Shown: positions 48,838-58,428, numbered from the stretch's first letter. The stretch: 64,000 nucleotides of DNA from Tersicoccus solisilvae (GCF_014643255.1 NZ_BMJI01000005.1:62001-126000); one strand, 5' to 3'. A program made the numbers and translations. The notes: generated from the sequence alone by a model not told the origin.

Positions 48838-49832
48838 GGCTCCAGTCTAGGGGCGCGCAGACCGGCGCCCGGGCCCGCCAGCGGCCGGCCCTGCACGGGC
48901 GCCAGCCACCGGTCCCGATCGAGCCGGAACTGCCCGCGCCAGGCGAGCAGGGCGACCAGCGCCGCCGGCAGCAGCCACCCGGACCAGCCGAGGATCGTCG
49001 TCGTCAGCGGGCTGAACGTCGTCCCGAACGCGAGGAAGACGAGGGGGAATCCGGCGGCCGCGTTGACGGCGCCGTGCGCGATGGCGGCGGGCCAGATCGA
49101 CCCGGTGCGCAGCCGCAACCAGCTGAGCACGGCCCCGATCACGACGGCGAAGCAGATCATCGCGAGCACGCCGAGCCACGCGGGTCCGCCCGGGTAGTTG
49201 TAACCGAGGAGGATCAGCGGGGCGTGCCACAGACCCCAGAGGGCGCCGGAGACGACGACGGCGGTCGGCACCCCGGCGGGCAGCAGGGCCGGCAGCAGCC
49301 AGCCGCGCCAACCGAGCTCCTCCCCCAGCGCCGGGACGAGGTTGACGAAGGCCCCGATGCCCACGTTGAGGAACTGCAGCAGCACGACGGTGCCGATGCT
49401 CACCCGGGTCAGCGCCGCCGGGGCGACCTGCTCGAGGTAGGCCCGGAAGCCGGAGAAGCCGGTGAGGTCGGCGTGGTAGAGGCCGAGCAGGGAGCCGACG
49501 GCGAGCGCGCCGAGGACGAGGGCGACGGCGAGGACGATCGCCCCGAGCAGCAGCAGGATGAAGCGGCCCACCGGCCGCACCTGGCTGATCCCCAGGGAGC
49601 GCGGGATGGAGTCCGGGCGGTCCACCCAGCGGCTCACCACCAGCGCCGCGATCCCGGGGCCGAGCATGTAGATCAACAGCAGGAGGGACAGCGCGGGGCT
49701 GCGCAGTCCGCCCGCGAGCGCCAGGCCGAGTCCGACCGACCAGGAGAAGCCGAAGGCGATCGCCAGGAACAGCAGGATCGGCCGCCGGCGCAGGGGTCCT
49801 TGAGTCGAGTACGCGGTCGAGTCCACAGCCAT
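48834..49832 (-). CDS. CPBP-family intramembrane metalloprotease
   Basis: 332 residues with eight predicted membrane helices. Motif 1 GEELGWRG (Glu171-Glu172 and Arg176), motif 2 WGLWHAPL (His203), and a third His in AAIAHGAVNA are the CAAX/Abi protease active-site residues. Substrate unknown; relatives process prenylated peptides or confer bacteriocin immunity. TACGCT ends six bases before ATG 49832, a leaderless arrangement. The C-terminal 20 residues overlap the promoter of the chorismate mutase gene. Confidence 0.88.
   Translation of the reverse strand: MAVDSTAYSTQGPLRRRPILLFLAIAFGFSWSVGLGLALAGGLRSPALSLLLLIYMLGPGIAALVVSRWVDRPDSIPRSLGISQVRPVGRFILLLLGAIVLAVALVLGALAVGSLLGLYHADLTGFSGFRAYLEQVAPAALTRVSIGTVVLLQFLNVGIGAFVNLVPALGEELGWRGWLLPALLPAGVPTAVVVSGALWGLWHAPLILLGYNYPGGPAWLGVLAMICFAVVIGAVLSWLRLRTGSIWPAAIAHGAVNAAAGFPLVFLAFGTTFSPLTTTILGWSGWLLPAALVALLAWRGQFRLDRDRWLAPVQGRPLAGPGAGLRAPRLEP
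48844..48849 (-). promoter_or_regulatory. -10 box of chorismate mutase gene, inside CPBP gene
   Basis: TAGACT ends six bases before ATG 48837 and lies within the last codons of the CPBP protease gene. Confidence 0.5.
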
Positions 49833-49838
49833 GGACCG

Positions 49839-49844
49839 AGCGTA
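49839..49844 (-). promoter_or_regulatory. -10 box of leaderless CPBP gene
   Basis: TACGCT on the minus strand ends six bases before ATG 49832. Confidence 0.5.
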
Positions 49845-49921
49845 CCGGCGGGAGGAAACCTCCACGGCGGGCCACGCGATGTTGTCGGGTGCCGCTCTGC
49901 CGGCCCGCTGGGAGTTCCCCG

Positions 49922-49927
49922 TACGTT
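49922..49927 (+). promoter_or_regulatory. Possible -10 box for the secreted-protein gene
   Basis: TACGTT would give a leader of about 94 bases. No clear -35. Confidence 0.3.
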
Positions 49928-50027
49928 TGCCCCACCACCGGGCAGCCGGTCGGGTCTCCTGCTTCCACGTCCGGTCCGGCCGTCCCCGCACCCTCCCGAG
50001 TCATCACCGCACGTCGAGAGGTCTGTC

Positions 50028-50348
50028 ATGAACACGTCCCGCAGGAAAGCCCTGTCCGCCGCTGTCGGAACGCTCGTCCTGGGCGCTTCCCTCCTGGTGA
50101 GCGCCGCACCCGCGAGCGCTGCCACCGCTCCCAGCTGCGTCTACCTGAGCCAGTGGGAGACGCGCAACTCCATCGGCGTCATCACCAGCCACGCCCGCGC
50201 CACCAACAACTGCTCGTCCACGCAGCGGTTCCGGATGATCTGGGCCTGGGCCGGTGACGGGCCGTGCTACAGCTACAAGCCGGGCTACCAGTCGACGGCC
50301 AGCCGGCTCGGTGGACCGCCGAAGGTGTCCGAACTGCGCAAGTGCTGA
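50028..50348 (+). CDS. Small secreted four-cysteine protein, tendamistat-like
   Basis: 106 residues with a Sec signal peptide (MNTSRRKALSAAVGTLVLGA... cleaved after ASA, about residue 31). The mature 75 residues contain exactly four cysteines. Spacings are 25, 18 and 26 residues; tendamistat, the Streptomyces alpha-amylase inhibitor, has 16, 18 and 28. Shared features include CVYLSQW near the start, an NNC step, G-x-CY...PG, and a C-terminal L..C. An immunoglobulin-like beta-sandwich with two disulfides is therefore likely. The tendamistat WRY inhibitory loop is not conserved (WET here), so enzyme inhibition is not established. GAGAGG precedes the ATG. Confidence 0.75.
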   Translation: MNTSRRKALSAAVGTLVLGASLLVSAAPASAATAPSCVYLSQWETRNSIGVITSHARATNNCSSTQRFRMIWAWAGDGPCYSYKPGYQSTASRLGGPPKVSELRKC

Positions 50349-50372
50349 GCACCTGACGCCGGTCACGCGTCG

Positions 50373-50402
50373 CGGCCCGGGACGACCCCTCGTCCCGGGC
50401 CG
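50373..50402. terminator. Strong bidirectional terminator
   Basis: A perfect 13-bp stem, CGGCCCGGGACGA (50373-50385) with TCGTCCCGGGCCG (50390-50402), four-base loop CCCC, between convergent genes. Confidence 0.85.
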
Positions 50403-50424
50403 TCGCGCGTCACCGGTCGGCGGT

Positions 50425-51579
50425 TCAGGCCGCCGCGAGCGAGCGGGCGGTGTCGATCGTCGCCTGCCCCAGCACCCGGGTGCCCTGGTACAGCACGACG
50501 GTCTGGCCCGGGGCGACGCCCCGTAGCGGCGTCGTCAGCGTCACCACCAGGCGCGGACCCGCGTCGCCGCTGCCGTCCTCGCCAGGGACCATCACCTGCG
50601 CCGTCGCCGGCACCGGGTCGCCGTGCGCGCGGACCTGCGCGAGGACGTCGAACCGGGTGGAGGCACCGGTGGCGGGGTCGACGACGGCGTCCGGGATCGG
50701 CCGCCCGGCCCAGGAGAGGCGGATGCCGCGGATCTCGTCGACGGCGAGCAGCCGCTCGGGCCCGACGGTCACCCGGTTCTGCTTGGGTTCGATGGAGAGG
50801 ACGAAGCGGGGCTTGCCGTCCGCGGCGGGCCGGCCGAGCTTGAGGCCGCGCCGCTGCCCCACGGTGAACGCCTGGGCGCCGGCGTGCTCGCCGACCGTCG
50901 TGCCGGTCTCGTCGACGATCTCGCCGGGCCGCATCTCGATCTTCTCGGCGAGCCAGCCGGCGGTGTCCCCGTCCGGGATGAAGCAGATGTCGTGGCTGTC
51001 CGGCTTCTTCGCCACGGAGAGCCCGCGTTCGGCGGCCTCGGCGCGGACCGCGGCCTTGGTGGGCGCGTCGGCGAGAGGGAAGAGGCAGTGCTCGAGCTGG
51101 GCCTCGGTGAGCACGCCGAGGACGTACGACTGGTCCTTGGCCCAGTCGCTGGCCCGGTGCAGCTCGGGGTGGCCGTCGGCGTCACGGGTGACGCGGGCGT
51201 AGTGGCCGGTGCAGACGGCGTCGAACCCGAGGGCGATGGCCTTCTCCAGCAGGGCCGCGAACTTGATCTTCTCGTTGCAGCGCATGCAGGGGTTGGGGGT
51301 GCGGCCGGCCTCGTACTCGGCGATGAAGTCGTCGACCACGTCCTCCTTGAACCGCTCGGAGAAGTCCCACACGTAGTACGGGATGCCGAGCTTCTCGGCG
51401 GCGCGCCAGGCGTCGCGGGAGTCCTCGATGGTGCAGCAGCCGCGGCTGCCCGTGCGCAGGGTGCCGGGCATGCGGGACAGGGCCAGGTGGACGCCGACGA
51501 CGTCGTGCCCGGCGTCGACGGCACGGGCGGCGGCGACGGCGGAGTCGACGCCGCCGCTCATGGCAGCCAGGACGCGCAT
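50425..51579 (-). CDS. mnmA: tRNA-specific 2-thiouridylase MnmA
   Basis: 384 residues from ATG 51579 with GAGGAGA upstream. PP-loop SGGVDSAV (8-15) activates ATP. Catalytic Cys98 ([13 protein letters not shown]) and Cys199 ([10 protein letters not shown]) carry the persulfide for thiolation of U34 in tRNA. Beta-barrel C-terminus complete. Sulfur is delivered from the cysteine desulfurase encoded 53 bases upstream in the same direction, so the pair forms one pathway. Confidence 0.96.
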   Translation of the reverse strand: MRVLAAMSGGVDSAVAAARAVDAGHDVVGVHLALSRMPGTLRTGSRGCCTIEDSRDAWRAAEKLGIPYYVWDFSERFKEDVVDDFIAEYEAGRTPNPCMRCNEKIKFAALLEKAIALGFDAVCTGHYARVTRDADGHPELHRASDWAKDQSYVLGVLTEAQLEHCLFPLADAPTKAAVRAEAAERGLSVAKKPDSHDICFIPDGDTAGWLAEKIEMRPGEIVDETGTTVGEHAGAQAFTVGQRRGLKLGRPAADGKPRFVLSIEPKQNRVTVGPERLLAVDEIRGIRLSWAGRPIPDAVVDPATGASTRFDVLAQVRAHGDPVPATAQVMVPGEDGSGDAGPRLVVTLTTPLRGVAPGQTVVLYQGTRVLGQATIDTARSLAAA

Positions 51580-51632
51580 GGTCTCCTCAGGATTCGTTCG
51601 GGACGGGTTGCTCGGTCGGGGTCTGGGCGGGC

Positions 51633-52838
51633 TCAGCGGCCGGCCGATTGCAGGTCGGGCACGTGCCCGGCCATGCCGGCGGCGGCGGCCTTCTCGACCG
51701 CGCCCGGCAGCACGTCCAGCAGCAGTGCGACGTCGTCCGCGGTGGACGTGTGGCCGAGGCTGAAGCGCTGGGCGCCCCGGGCGGTGGCCTCGTCCAGGCC
51801 GAGCGCCAGCAGCACGTGGGAGGCGCGCGGGACGCCGGCGCTGCAGGCGGACCCGGCCGAGGACTGGACGCCGGCGGCGTCGAGCAGGAAGAGCAGCGAG
51901 TCGCCCTCGCACCCGGTGAAGGTGAAGTGGGCGTTGCCGGGCAGCCGTTCGGGCCCGGACGCCGGCCCGCGCAGCACGGCCTCGGGGACGCGCTCGAGAA
52001 CCCCGGCCACCAGCGCGTCCCGCAGGCCGGCGATCCGGGTGGGATCGGCGGGCAGGTCCCCGACGACGGCGGTCGCGGCGGCGGCGAAGCCGGCGGCGGC
52101 GGGGGCGTCGAGAGTGCCGGAGCGGACGTCGCGTTCCTGGCCGCCGCCGTGCAGCACGGGGGTGACGACGACCGAGCGGCCGAGCAGCAGGGCGCCGATA
52201 CCCAGCGGGCCGCCGATCTTGTGGCTGCTGATGGAGGCGGCGGCCAGCCCGGTCGCGGCGAAGTCGACGGGAACAGCCCCGAAGGCCTGCACGGCGTCGG
52301 CGTGCACCGGGATGCCGTACCGCTCGGCGCGGCGCACGATCTCGGCGACCGGCTGGACGGCGCCGATCTCGTTGTTGGCCCACATCACGGTGACGAGGGC
52401 GACCGACGCGGGGTCCTCCGCGATGGCGGCGTCGAGCGCGTCCAGGTCCAGGATGCCGCGCCCGTCGACGGGCAGCCAGACGGCCTCGGCGCCCTGCGTC
52501 GCCTCGAGCCACTCGACGGTCTCGGAGACGGCGTGGTGCTCGATGGTGGAGGTGAGGATGCGGCGGCGGCGCGGGTCGGCGGCGCGGCGGGACCAGTAGA
52601 GGCCCTTGATCGCCAGGTTGTCCGCCTCGGTGCCGCCGCTCGTGAGGATGACCTCGGAGGGGTGGGCGCCGGCGGCGGCGGCAATCTCGTCGCGGGCGGT
52701 CTCCACCACCATCCGGGCACGCCGGCCGGCACCGTGCAGGGCGGAGGGGTTGCCGCAGCGGGTCAGTTCAGTGGTGATCGCGGCCAGAGCGGGCCCGCAG
52801 AGGGGCGCGGTGGCCGCATGGTCGAGGTACGCGGGCAC
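51633..52838 (-). CDS. iscS: Cysteine desulfurase
   Basis: 401 residues, NifS/IscS class of PLP enzyme. Pyridoxal-phosphate Lys207 in [12 protein letters not shown], and catalytic Cys332 in [17 protein letters not shown]. It removes sulfur from cysteine for iron-sulfur clusters and tRNA thiolation by MnmA. GTG 52838 is preceded by TAGACT ending six bases away, so the transcript is leaderless. Confidence 0.95.
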   Translation of the reverse strand: MPAYLDHAATAPLCGPALAAITTELTRCGNPSALHGAGRRARMVVETARDEIAAAAGAHPSEVILTSGGTEADNLAIKGLYWSRRAADPRRRRILTSTIEHHAVSETVEWLEATQGAEAVWLPVDGRGILDLDALDAAIAEDPASVALVTVMWANNEIGAVQPVAEIVRRAERYGIPVHADAVQAFGAVPVDFAATGLAAASISSHKIGGPLGIGALLLGRSVVVTPVLHGGGQERDVRSGTLDAPAAAGFAAAATAVVGDLPADPTRIAGLRDALVAGVLERVPEAVLRGPASGPERLPGNAHFTFTGCEGDSLLFLLDAAGVQSSAGSACSAGVPRASHVLLALGLDEATARGAQRFSLGHTSTADDVALLLDVLPGAVEKAAAAGMAGHVPDLQSAGR

Positions 52839-52844
52839 CGGTCC

Positions 52845-52850
52845 AGTCTA
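52845..52850 (-). promoter_or_regulatory. -10 box of leaderless iscS-mnmA operon
   Basis: TAGACT on the minus strand ends six bases before GTG 52838. Confidence 0.55.
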
Positions 52851-52929
52851 GTCGCTGGGGCTCGCACCGCTCCCGGCGCCGTCATCCGCCGTCGTGCGCC
52901 GTCGCGGGTGGCACCGTCACCGGCACTGC

Positions 52930-54027
52930 TCACCAGCGGCCGCGCACGGGGGTGCGGGTCTCGGGGTCGGTGGGCGTCGGCAGGGCCATCTCGGCACGAA
53001 CGCCGAGCAGACGCACCTCCCGTCCGGCCTCCAGCCGCCCGGCCAGGTCGACGGCCGCGGCGATCACCGTCTCCCGATCCCGGGTCGGCTCGGGCAGCTT
53101 CCCGCCGTACACCTTCGTGAAGAACGGGGCATACCGGACCTTCAGCGTCAGCCGGACGACCGGGCGTTCCTCGGCCTCGGTGTCCCCGTGCACCGCCGCG
53201 GCGAGGACCCGGATGGCGTCGGTGATCTGCTCCGGTGTCGTGAGGTTCTGCTGGTAGGTGGTCTCCCGGCTGTGCCCGCGGGCGACCCACGGGCTGTCGT
53301 CGACGACGCGGGGCCCGTCGCCGCGGCCGAGTCCGCCGTACCAGGGACCCATCCGCGGGCCGAACTCGGCCACGAGCTCCGCCTCGGGGGCGGCGGCGAG
53401 CTCGGCGACGGTGCGTACCCCGCGGGTGGCCAGCCGGGCCGAGACCTTCGCGCCCACGCCCCACAGCTCGCGGGTGGGCCGCTCCCCCATCACGGCGAAC
53501 CAGTTCTCCGCGGTCAGCCGGAAAACGCCGGCCGGCTTGCCGAACCCGGTGGCGATCTTCGCGCGCACCTTGGTGTCCCCGATGCCCACCGAACAGTGCA
53601 GGTCGGTGGCCGCCAGGACGGCCTCCTGCACCCGCCGGGCCACCCCCTCCGGGTCGTCGGTCGTGACGCCGAGGAACGCCTCGTCCCAGCCGAGCACCTC
53701 GACGACGACGCCGGGCTGCGCGCGCAGGGTGGCCATCACGACGGCGGACGCGGCCTCGTAGGCGGCGGCGTCGACGGGCAGGAACACGGCGTCGGGGATC
53801 TTGCGGACGGCGATCTTCATCGGCATCCCCGAACCGACCCCGAAGGCGCGAGCCTCGTACGACGCCGTCGACACCACGGCCCGCTCGGTCGGGTCCCCGC
53901 GGCCGCCGACGACGACGGGCCTGCCGGCCAGCTCCGGGTGGCGCAGCACCTCGACGGCGGCGATGAACTGGTCGAGGTCCACGTGCAGCACCCAGGGGCG
54001 GGAGGTGATGCCGTCGGGGCTGGACAT
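52930..54027 (-). CDS. dinB: Y-family DNA polymerase (DinB/Pol IV)
   Basis: 365 residues. Palm residues: HVDLDQF (Asp17) and GWDEAF (Asp115-Glu116) for the two metal ions. Finger region STASYEARAFGVGSGMP is intact, then HhH (GVGAKVSARLATRGVRTVAEL) and little-finger domain. The usual SIDEAF motif is GWDEAF here. No C-terminal beta-clamp tail is obvious. The upstream promoter GTGACA-17-GAGAAT ends six bases before the ATG, leaderless. Divergent from trmL. Confidence 0.9.
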   Translation of the reverse strand: MSSPDGITSRPWVLHVDLDQFIAAVEVLRHPELAGRPVVVGGRGDPTERAVVSTASYEARAFGVGSGMPMKIAVRKIPDAVFLPVDAAAYEAASAVVMATLRAQPGVVVEVLGWDEAFLGVTTDDPEGVARRVQEAVLAATDLHCSVGIGDTKVRAKIATGFGKPAGVFRLTAENWFAVMGERPTRELWGVGAKVSARLATRGVRTVAELAAAPEAELVAEFGPRMGPWYGGLGRGDGPRVVDDSPWVARGHSRETTYQQNLTTPEQITDAIRVLAAAVHGDTEAEERPVVRLTLKVRYAPFFTKVYGGKLPEPTRDRETVIAAAVDLAGRLEAGREVRLLGVRAEMALPTPTDPETRTPVRGRW

Positions 54028-54033
54028 GGCTCG

Positions 54034-54062
54034 ATTCTCACCGACCCGGCGTCGCCTGTCAC
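54034..54062 (-). promoter_or_regulatory. dinB promoter
   Basis: GTGACA (54062-54057), 17-base spacer and GAGAAT (54039-54034) on the minus strand; six bases to ATG 54027. I saw no SOS (LexA) box. Confidence 0.45.
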
Positions 54063-54091
54063 GGGCGGTCGGGGCCGCCCACCTGCGCCAC

Positions 54092-54097
54092 TACACT
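54092..54097 (+). promoter_or_regulatory. -10 box of leaderless trmL
   Basis: TACACT ends seven bases before GTG 54105. Confidence 0.5.
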
Positions 54098-54104
54098 GGT
54101 CGGC

Positions 54105-54578
54105 GTGTTCCGCATCCTCTTCGACTCCCCCGAGATCCCCGGCAACACGGGAGCGGCGATCCGGTTGGCGGCGCTGACCGGGGCGGAACTGCACCTGATC
54201 GAACCCCTCGGGTTCGACCTGGAGGAGAACAAGCTGCGCCGCGCGGGACTGGACTACCACGACCTCGCCGTCATGACCGTGCACCCGGACCGGGCCGCGG
54301 CGTGGGCGGCCCTGATGCCGGCGCGGGTCTTCGCGTTCACCGCCGAGGGCGCTCGCGCGCACAGCGACATCGCCTACGAGCCCGGCGACGTGCTGATGTT
54401 CGGCCGGGAGTCGGTGGGCCTGAGCGCCGAGGCGAAGGCCGACCCGCACATCACCGAGGTGGTGCGGATCCCGATGCTGCCCGGCCGTCGGTCGCTCAAT
54501 CTCACGAACGCGGCGTCGATCGCGGTGTACGAGGCGTGGCGCCAACACGACTTCGCCGGCGCCGCCTTCACCCGCTGA
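54105..54578 (+). CDS. trmL: tRNA (cytidine/uridine-2'-O)-methyltransferase TrmL
   Basis: 157 residues, full length for TrmL. SPOUT methyltransferase with [20 protein letters not shown] at the N-terminus, [10 protein letters not shown], and the knot-forming [21 protein letters not shown] that binds S-adenosylmethionine. It methylates the wobble nucleotide 34 of tRNA-Leu. GTG start with a -10 seven bases upstream; leaderless. Confidence 0.93.
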   Translation: MFRILFDSPEIPGNTGAAIRLAALTGAELHLIEPLGFDLEENKLRRAGLDYHDLAVMTVHPDRAAAWAALMPARVFAFTAEGARAHSDIAYEPGDVLMFGRESVGLSAEAKADPHITEVVRIPMLPGRRSLNLTNAASIAVYEAWRQHDFAGAAFTR

Positions 54579-54686
54579 CGCCTTCGATGCCGGTCGAACA
54601 TTGCGGAATGGTCGTTTCCCTGGCCTCCGGATGACACATCCGCGATTCTCGATGCCCCTTCCACGTCGAGGCGACATGGAGCCGCC

Positions 54687-55643
54687 TCAGCCGCGGCGGC
54701 GGCGGATCTCCTCCGTGGCCTGCGGCAGCACGGTGAACAGGTCGCCGACGATGCCGAGGTCGGCCACCTCGAAGACGGGCGCGTCGCCGTCCTTGTTGAT
54801 CGCGATGATGGTCTGCGACGTCTGCATGCCGGCCTTCTGCTGGATGGCGCCGGAGATGCCCGCGGAGATGTAGAGCTGCGGGGAGACGGTCTTGCCGGTC
54901 TGGCCCACCTGCGCGTCGTGGTCGATCCAGCCGGCGTCGGTCGCGGCGCGGGAGGCGCCGATGGCGGCGCCGAGCTCGTCGGCGAGCGCCTCGATCGGGC
55001 CGAAGTCGCCGTTCGTGCCGCGGCCCCCGGCGACGACGACGCGCGCCTCGGTCAGCTCCGGCCGGGTGCTCTCCGGCTTCGGGGATCGGGCGGTGATCCG
55101 CGCGGCGGGTCCCGGGTCCTGGACGGTCACGGTGCCGGTCGCGACCTCCGTCGCCGCGGAGGCGGGGAGGGCCACGACGGCGTTCGGCTTGACGGTGATG
55201 ATCGGCGTCCCGTGCGTGACGGCCACGCGGGAGGACCAGGCCCCGGCGAGCACCGCCTTCGCGGCGGTCACGCCGTGGTCGGTCGCGTCGACCGCGACGG
55301 CGTCGGTGATCACCCCCGAGTCGGTCTTGATCCCGGTGCGGCCGGCGATCTCCTTCTCCTCGAACGTGTTGCCCAGCAGGACGACGTCGGGCCGCACCTG
55401 CTCCATCGCGGCGGCCAGCAGCGCGGCCTTCCCGGCCACCAGCAGGTCCTCCAGCGGCTGTGCGGGGGTCAGCAGCGCCGTGGTGCCGTGCTCGGCGAGG
55501 CTGTCCAGCAGCGCGGACTCGACATCGACGGGGGCCAGCGCGGTGACGTCGCCGAGGGATCGGCCCAGCGTCAGCAGTTCACGGGCGGCCTTCGCGAGCG
55601 TGGTGCCGTGCGGGGCGTCCAGGTAGACGAGGACGGTGCTCAT
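54687..55643 (-). CDS. etfA: Electron transfer flavoprotein alpha subunit
   Basis: 318 residues from ATG 55643 with GAGGAG six bases upstream. The C-terminal FAD domain contains [51 protein letters not shown] and [21 protein letters not shown], the standard FAD-binding sequence. With EtfB it accepts electrons from acyl-CoA and related dehydrogenases. Encoded directly after etfB. Confidence 0.96.
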   Translation of the reverse strand: MSTVLVYLDAPHGTTLAKAARELLTLGRSLGDVTALAPVDVESALLDSLAEHGTTALLTPAQPLEDLLVAGKAALLAAAMEQVRPDVVLLGNTFEEKEIAGRTGIKTDSGVITDAVAVDATDHGVTAAKAVLAGAWSSRVAVTHGTPIITVKPNAVVALPASAATEVATGTVTVQDPGPAARITARSPKPESTRPELTEARVVVAGGRGTNGDFGPIEALADELGAAIGASRAATDAGWIDHDAQVGQTGKTVSPQLYISAGISGAIQQKAGMQTSQTIIAINKDGDAPVFEVADLGIVGDLFTVLPQATEEIRRRRG

Positions 55644-55721
55644 GGGGATCTCCTCAGCGAGACTCGGGCGACGGCGGCGCGTGGATCGCACGCGGGCCGG
55701 GGAACGACGCGGCGGGGCGGC

Positions 55722-56525
55722 TCAGAGCAGCCGGCGCTCGGCGAGGAAGTCGACCAGCTTGACGCCGGCGTTGCCCTCGTCGGTGATCACGGTGCCGGCG
55801 GTCCGCGCGGGCCGCTCGGTGGCGGCCAGCACGCGCGTCCACGATCCGGCGGCGCCGACCGCCGCCGGCTCCAGCCCCACATCGGCCAGCGACAGCGTGG
55901 TCACGGGCTTCTTCTTCGCGGCCATGATCGCCTTGAAATTGGGGTACCGCGGATCGTTGGCCTGGTCGGTCACCGACACGAGCGCGGGCAGTGGCGCCTC
56001 GACGCTCTCCGCGTCGGTCGCGCCGTTGCGGGTGGCGCGCACGGTCCCGTCGGCGATCTGGAGGCTCGCGGCGAAGGTGACCTGCGCGAGCGAGAGCCGC
56101 TCGGCGAGCTGCGCCGGGACGAGGGAGGTCTCCCCGTCGGTGGAGGCCATGCCGCAGAGCACGAGGTCCGCGCCGCCGACGTGGGCGACGAGCGCGGCGA
56201 GCGCTCGCGAGGTCGCGGCCGCGTCGGACCCGGCGAGCGCGTCGTCGGCCAGGTGATAGGCCTCGTCGGCGCCCAGCTGCAGCGCCTTGCGCAGGGCGCT
56301 CACGGCGTCGGCCGGCCCCATCGTCAGCGCGGCGATGTGCACCGACTGCGGGTCGGCGGCGGCCTCCCGGATCCGGACGGCGGCTTCGAGCGCGTACTCG
56401 TCGAGCTCCGACAGGATACTCTCGCCGCGGGCGAGGGTGTGGCCGTCGCCGCTGAGCCGGCGGGGGAACTGGGTGTCCGGCACGTACTTGACCAGCACAA
56501 GAATTCTCAAACCCGGGGTCTGCAC
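55722..56525 (-). CDS. etfB: Electron transfer flavoprotein beta subunit
   Basis: 262-267 residues. ILVLVKYVPDTQ, EYALEAAVRIRE and the AMP-binding/signature region DLVLCGMASTDGETSLVPAQLAERL define EtfB; the C-terminal arm is present. Start is uncertain: GTG 56525 is possible as a leaderless start (a weak -10-like TTAGCT lies six bases ahead), while TTG 56510 aligns best with homologs that begin at the (M)RIVVLVK position. Neither has a Shine-Dalgarno. Transcribed with etfA. Confidence 0.93.
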   Translation of the reverse strand: MQTPGLRILVLVKYVPDTQFPRRLSGDGHTLARGESILSELDEYALEAAVRIREAAADPQSVHIAALTMGPADAVSALRKALQLGADEAYHLADDALAGSDAAATSRALAALVAHVGGADLVLCGMASTDGETSLVPAQLAERLSLAQVTFAASLQIADGTVRATRNGATDAESVEAPLPALVSVTDQANDPRYPNFKAIMAAKKKPVTTLSLADVGLEPAAVGAAGSWTRVLAATERPARTAGTVITDEGNAGVKLVDFLAERRLL

Positions 56526-56576
56526 GCCCCTAGCTAACCACACGGCCGCGCCCTCCCGGGGCGTGCCCCGACGCGT

Positions 56577-56613
56577 CGCAGCGCCGCCCCCGCGTGGGTG
56601 GGGCGGCGCTGCG
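56577..56613 (-). terminator. htrA terminator
   Basis: A perfect 14-bp stem, CGCAGCGCCGCCCC (56577-56590) with GGGGCGGCGCTGCG (56600-56613), nine-base loop, 28 bases after the htrA stop. Confidence 0.85.
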
Positions 56614-56641
56614 GTGGTGCTTCGTGCGGGGCGGACCGCGG

Positions 56642-58249
56642 CTACTGGGTCGTGGCCTCGCCCAGCGTCACGTCGGCGGTCTGCGTCTTGCCGTCGCGCG
56701 TGAACTCGACCTTGACGGTGGCACCGGCGGCCTGCTCACGGACGGAGGCGGTCAGCTCCTGGCTGTCCTTCACCGTGCGCTCGCCGACCTTGGTGACGAT
56801 GTCGCCCTCCTTCAGGCCGGCCTTCGCGGCCGCCCCCCCGGAGACGACGCTCTGGATCCGGGCACCGTTGGAGAACGCCGCGCTCGACGACGACGAGGAG
56901 CCGGGCGCGTAGGACTGCACCGTCGCCCCGAGCTGGCCGTGGGTGGCCTTGCCGTCCTTGATGATCTCGTCCGCGACGCGCTTGGCGTGATCGATCGGGA
57001 TGGAGAAGCCGACCCCGATGTTGCCGGAGCTCGACGAACCGGACGAGGACCCGGAGGAGGCGATCGCGACGTTGACGCCGATGATCTTGCCGTCCTGGTC
57101 GACGAGCGCGCCACCGGAGTTGCCCGGGTTGATCGCCGCGTCGGTCTGGATGACGTTGAGGTACACGTAGCCCTGGCCGGAGCTCTGCTGGCTCTCCCCG
57201 CCACCCGGAGGAGCGAAGTTCCAGGGGCTCTCCGACTGGCCCTGATCGCCCGAGTCGCCGCTGCTGTCCTTCGGCACGGCCGAGGACTGCACCTGGATGG
57301 TGCGGTTCAGCGTCGAGACGATCCCGTCGGTCACCGTGCCGGCCAGCCCGAGCGGGGAGCCGATGGCGATGGCCGTGTCGCCCACGTTCAGCGAGGAGGA
57401 GCTGCCCATCTCGGCCGGCGTCAGGTTGGTCGCGTCGATCTTGACCACGGCCAGGTCCGACAGCGGGTCGGTCCCGACGACGGTACCGCTGAAGATCCGA
57501 CCGTCGTTCAACTGGACCTGGATGGTGGGCTTGGACACCTGCCCGTCGAGCGTGACGACGTGCGTGTTGGTGAGGATGTGCCCGTCGTCGTCGAGGATGA
57601 TCCCCGAGCCGGTGCCGGACTGCCCGCCGCCGGAGACCGCCAGGGTGGCGACCGACGGGGACGCCTTCTGGGCCGACGCGGTGATCGCGTTGACGCTCTT
57701 CTGGTTGTTGACGATGACGGTGTTGGTGCCGGACTGCTGCGAGGCGGTGCTCGTGGCGGACGAGCCGCCGTCGGCCAGGGTGGCGACGCCCGCCGCGGCA
57801 CCGCCGCCGACGAGGCCCGCCGCCAGCGTGCACGCGACGAGGGTGCCCACACCGAACCGGCCGCGCCGCCGCGTGGTCGGCCGGGCGGCCGTCGTCGTCG
57901 TGCCCGCACCCCAGCCCGATCCGGACGGGTCGTGCTGCTGGCCGTACTGGTCCTGCTGGCCGTACGGGTCCTGCTGGCCGTACTGGCCGGACGGGACGTG
58001 CTGCTGGCCGTACTGGTCCTGCTGGCCGTACGTGTCGTGGTACTGCCCGTAGGCCGGCTGGTGCTCCTGCTGACCGTACGCGTCGTGGTCCTGCTGGCCG
58101 TACTGGTCCTGCGGGTAGGACTGTGTGTCCCCCGGTCGGGGGATCGGCTGAGTGAAGGACTCACCCGGTTGGTGCGACGGCCGCGGCGGAGCGCCGTCGC
58201 CCGTGGACCCGCGAGGAGTCGGCTGATCCGACCCGTGCTGCTCTGTCAT
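56642..58249 (-). CDS. htrA: HtrA/DegP-type membrane-anchored serine protease
   Basis: 535 residues from ATG 58249 with AAAGGAA seven bases upstream. A cytoplasmic tail of about 130 residues rich in Tyr/Gly/Gln repeats (YGQQDQYGQQ), one membrane helix (about 132-157), a trypsin-like domain with triad His230 (ILTNTHVV), Asp265 (PLSDLAVV) and Ser378 (INPGNSGGA), and a C-terminal PDZ domain (about 435-530; GARIQSVVSGGAAAKAGLKEG). It degrades or chaperones misfolded exported proteins. The PepD/HtrA type of actinobacteria fits. The open reading frame continues far upstream only by GC bias. Confidence 0.93.
   Translation of the reverse strand: MTEQHGSDQPTPRGSTGDGAPPRPSHQPGESFTQPIPRPGDTQSYPQDQYGQQDHDAYGQQEHQPAYGQYHDTYGQQDQYGQQHVPSGQYGQQDPYGQQDQYGQQHDPSGSGWGAGTTTTAARPTTRRRGRFGVGTLVACTLAAGLVGGGAAAGVATLADGGSSATSTASQQSGTNTVIVNNQKSVNAITASAQKASPSVATLAVSGGGQSGTGSGIILDDDGHILTNTHVVTLDGQVSKPTIQVQLNDGRIFSGTVVGTDPLSDLAVVKIDATNLTPAEMGSSSSLNVGDTAIAIGSPLGLAGTVTDGIVSTLNRTIQVQSSAVPKDSSGDSGDQGQSESPWNFAPPGGGESQQSSGQGYVYLNVIQTDAAINPGNSGGALVDQDGKIIGVNVAIASSGSSSGSSSSGNIGVGFSIPIDHAKRVADEIIKDGKATHGQLGATVQSYAPGSSSSSSAAFSNGARIQSVVSGGAAAKAGLKEGDIVTKVGERTVKDSQELTASVREQAAGATVKVEFTRDGKTQTADVTLGEATTQ
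57925..58105 (-). repeat. Short in-frame repeats coding YGQQ units in htrA
   Basis: Repeated copies of CAGTACGGCCAGCAG-like codons encode about ten YGQQ or YGQ units in the cytoplasmic tail of HtrA. A slippage-prone low-complexity region. Confidence 0.65.
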
Positions 58250-58422
58250 GATGGGTTCCTTTCTCAACCTGAACCACCACCCTGCTTCACCCACAGTCTG
58301 GTGCCCAAATCTGTGCCCGTCGGGGCCGTAGCCTGAGCAGCGACTGTGAGGATCCCGCACGAGCGTGCCGTCTTTCGCTGCTGGCAGACACGGCCTGCTT
58401 CCGCCTGGTTTTGTGGCAACCA

Positions 58423-58428
58423 TAGAAT
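58423..58428 (+). promoter_or_regulatory. -10 box of TPM-domain gene
   Basis: TAGAAT would start transcription near 58435, about 75 bases before ATG 58511. The rest of the 261-base divergent gap shows nothing else clear. Confidence 0.45.

Noticed and set aside
52930-54062. LexA/SOS control of dinB
   Set aside because: No SOS-box-like sequence was seen in the 77 bases between dinB and trmL.
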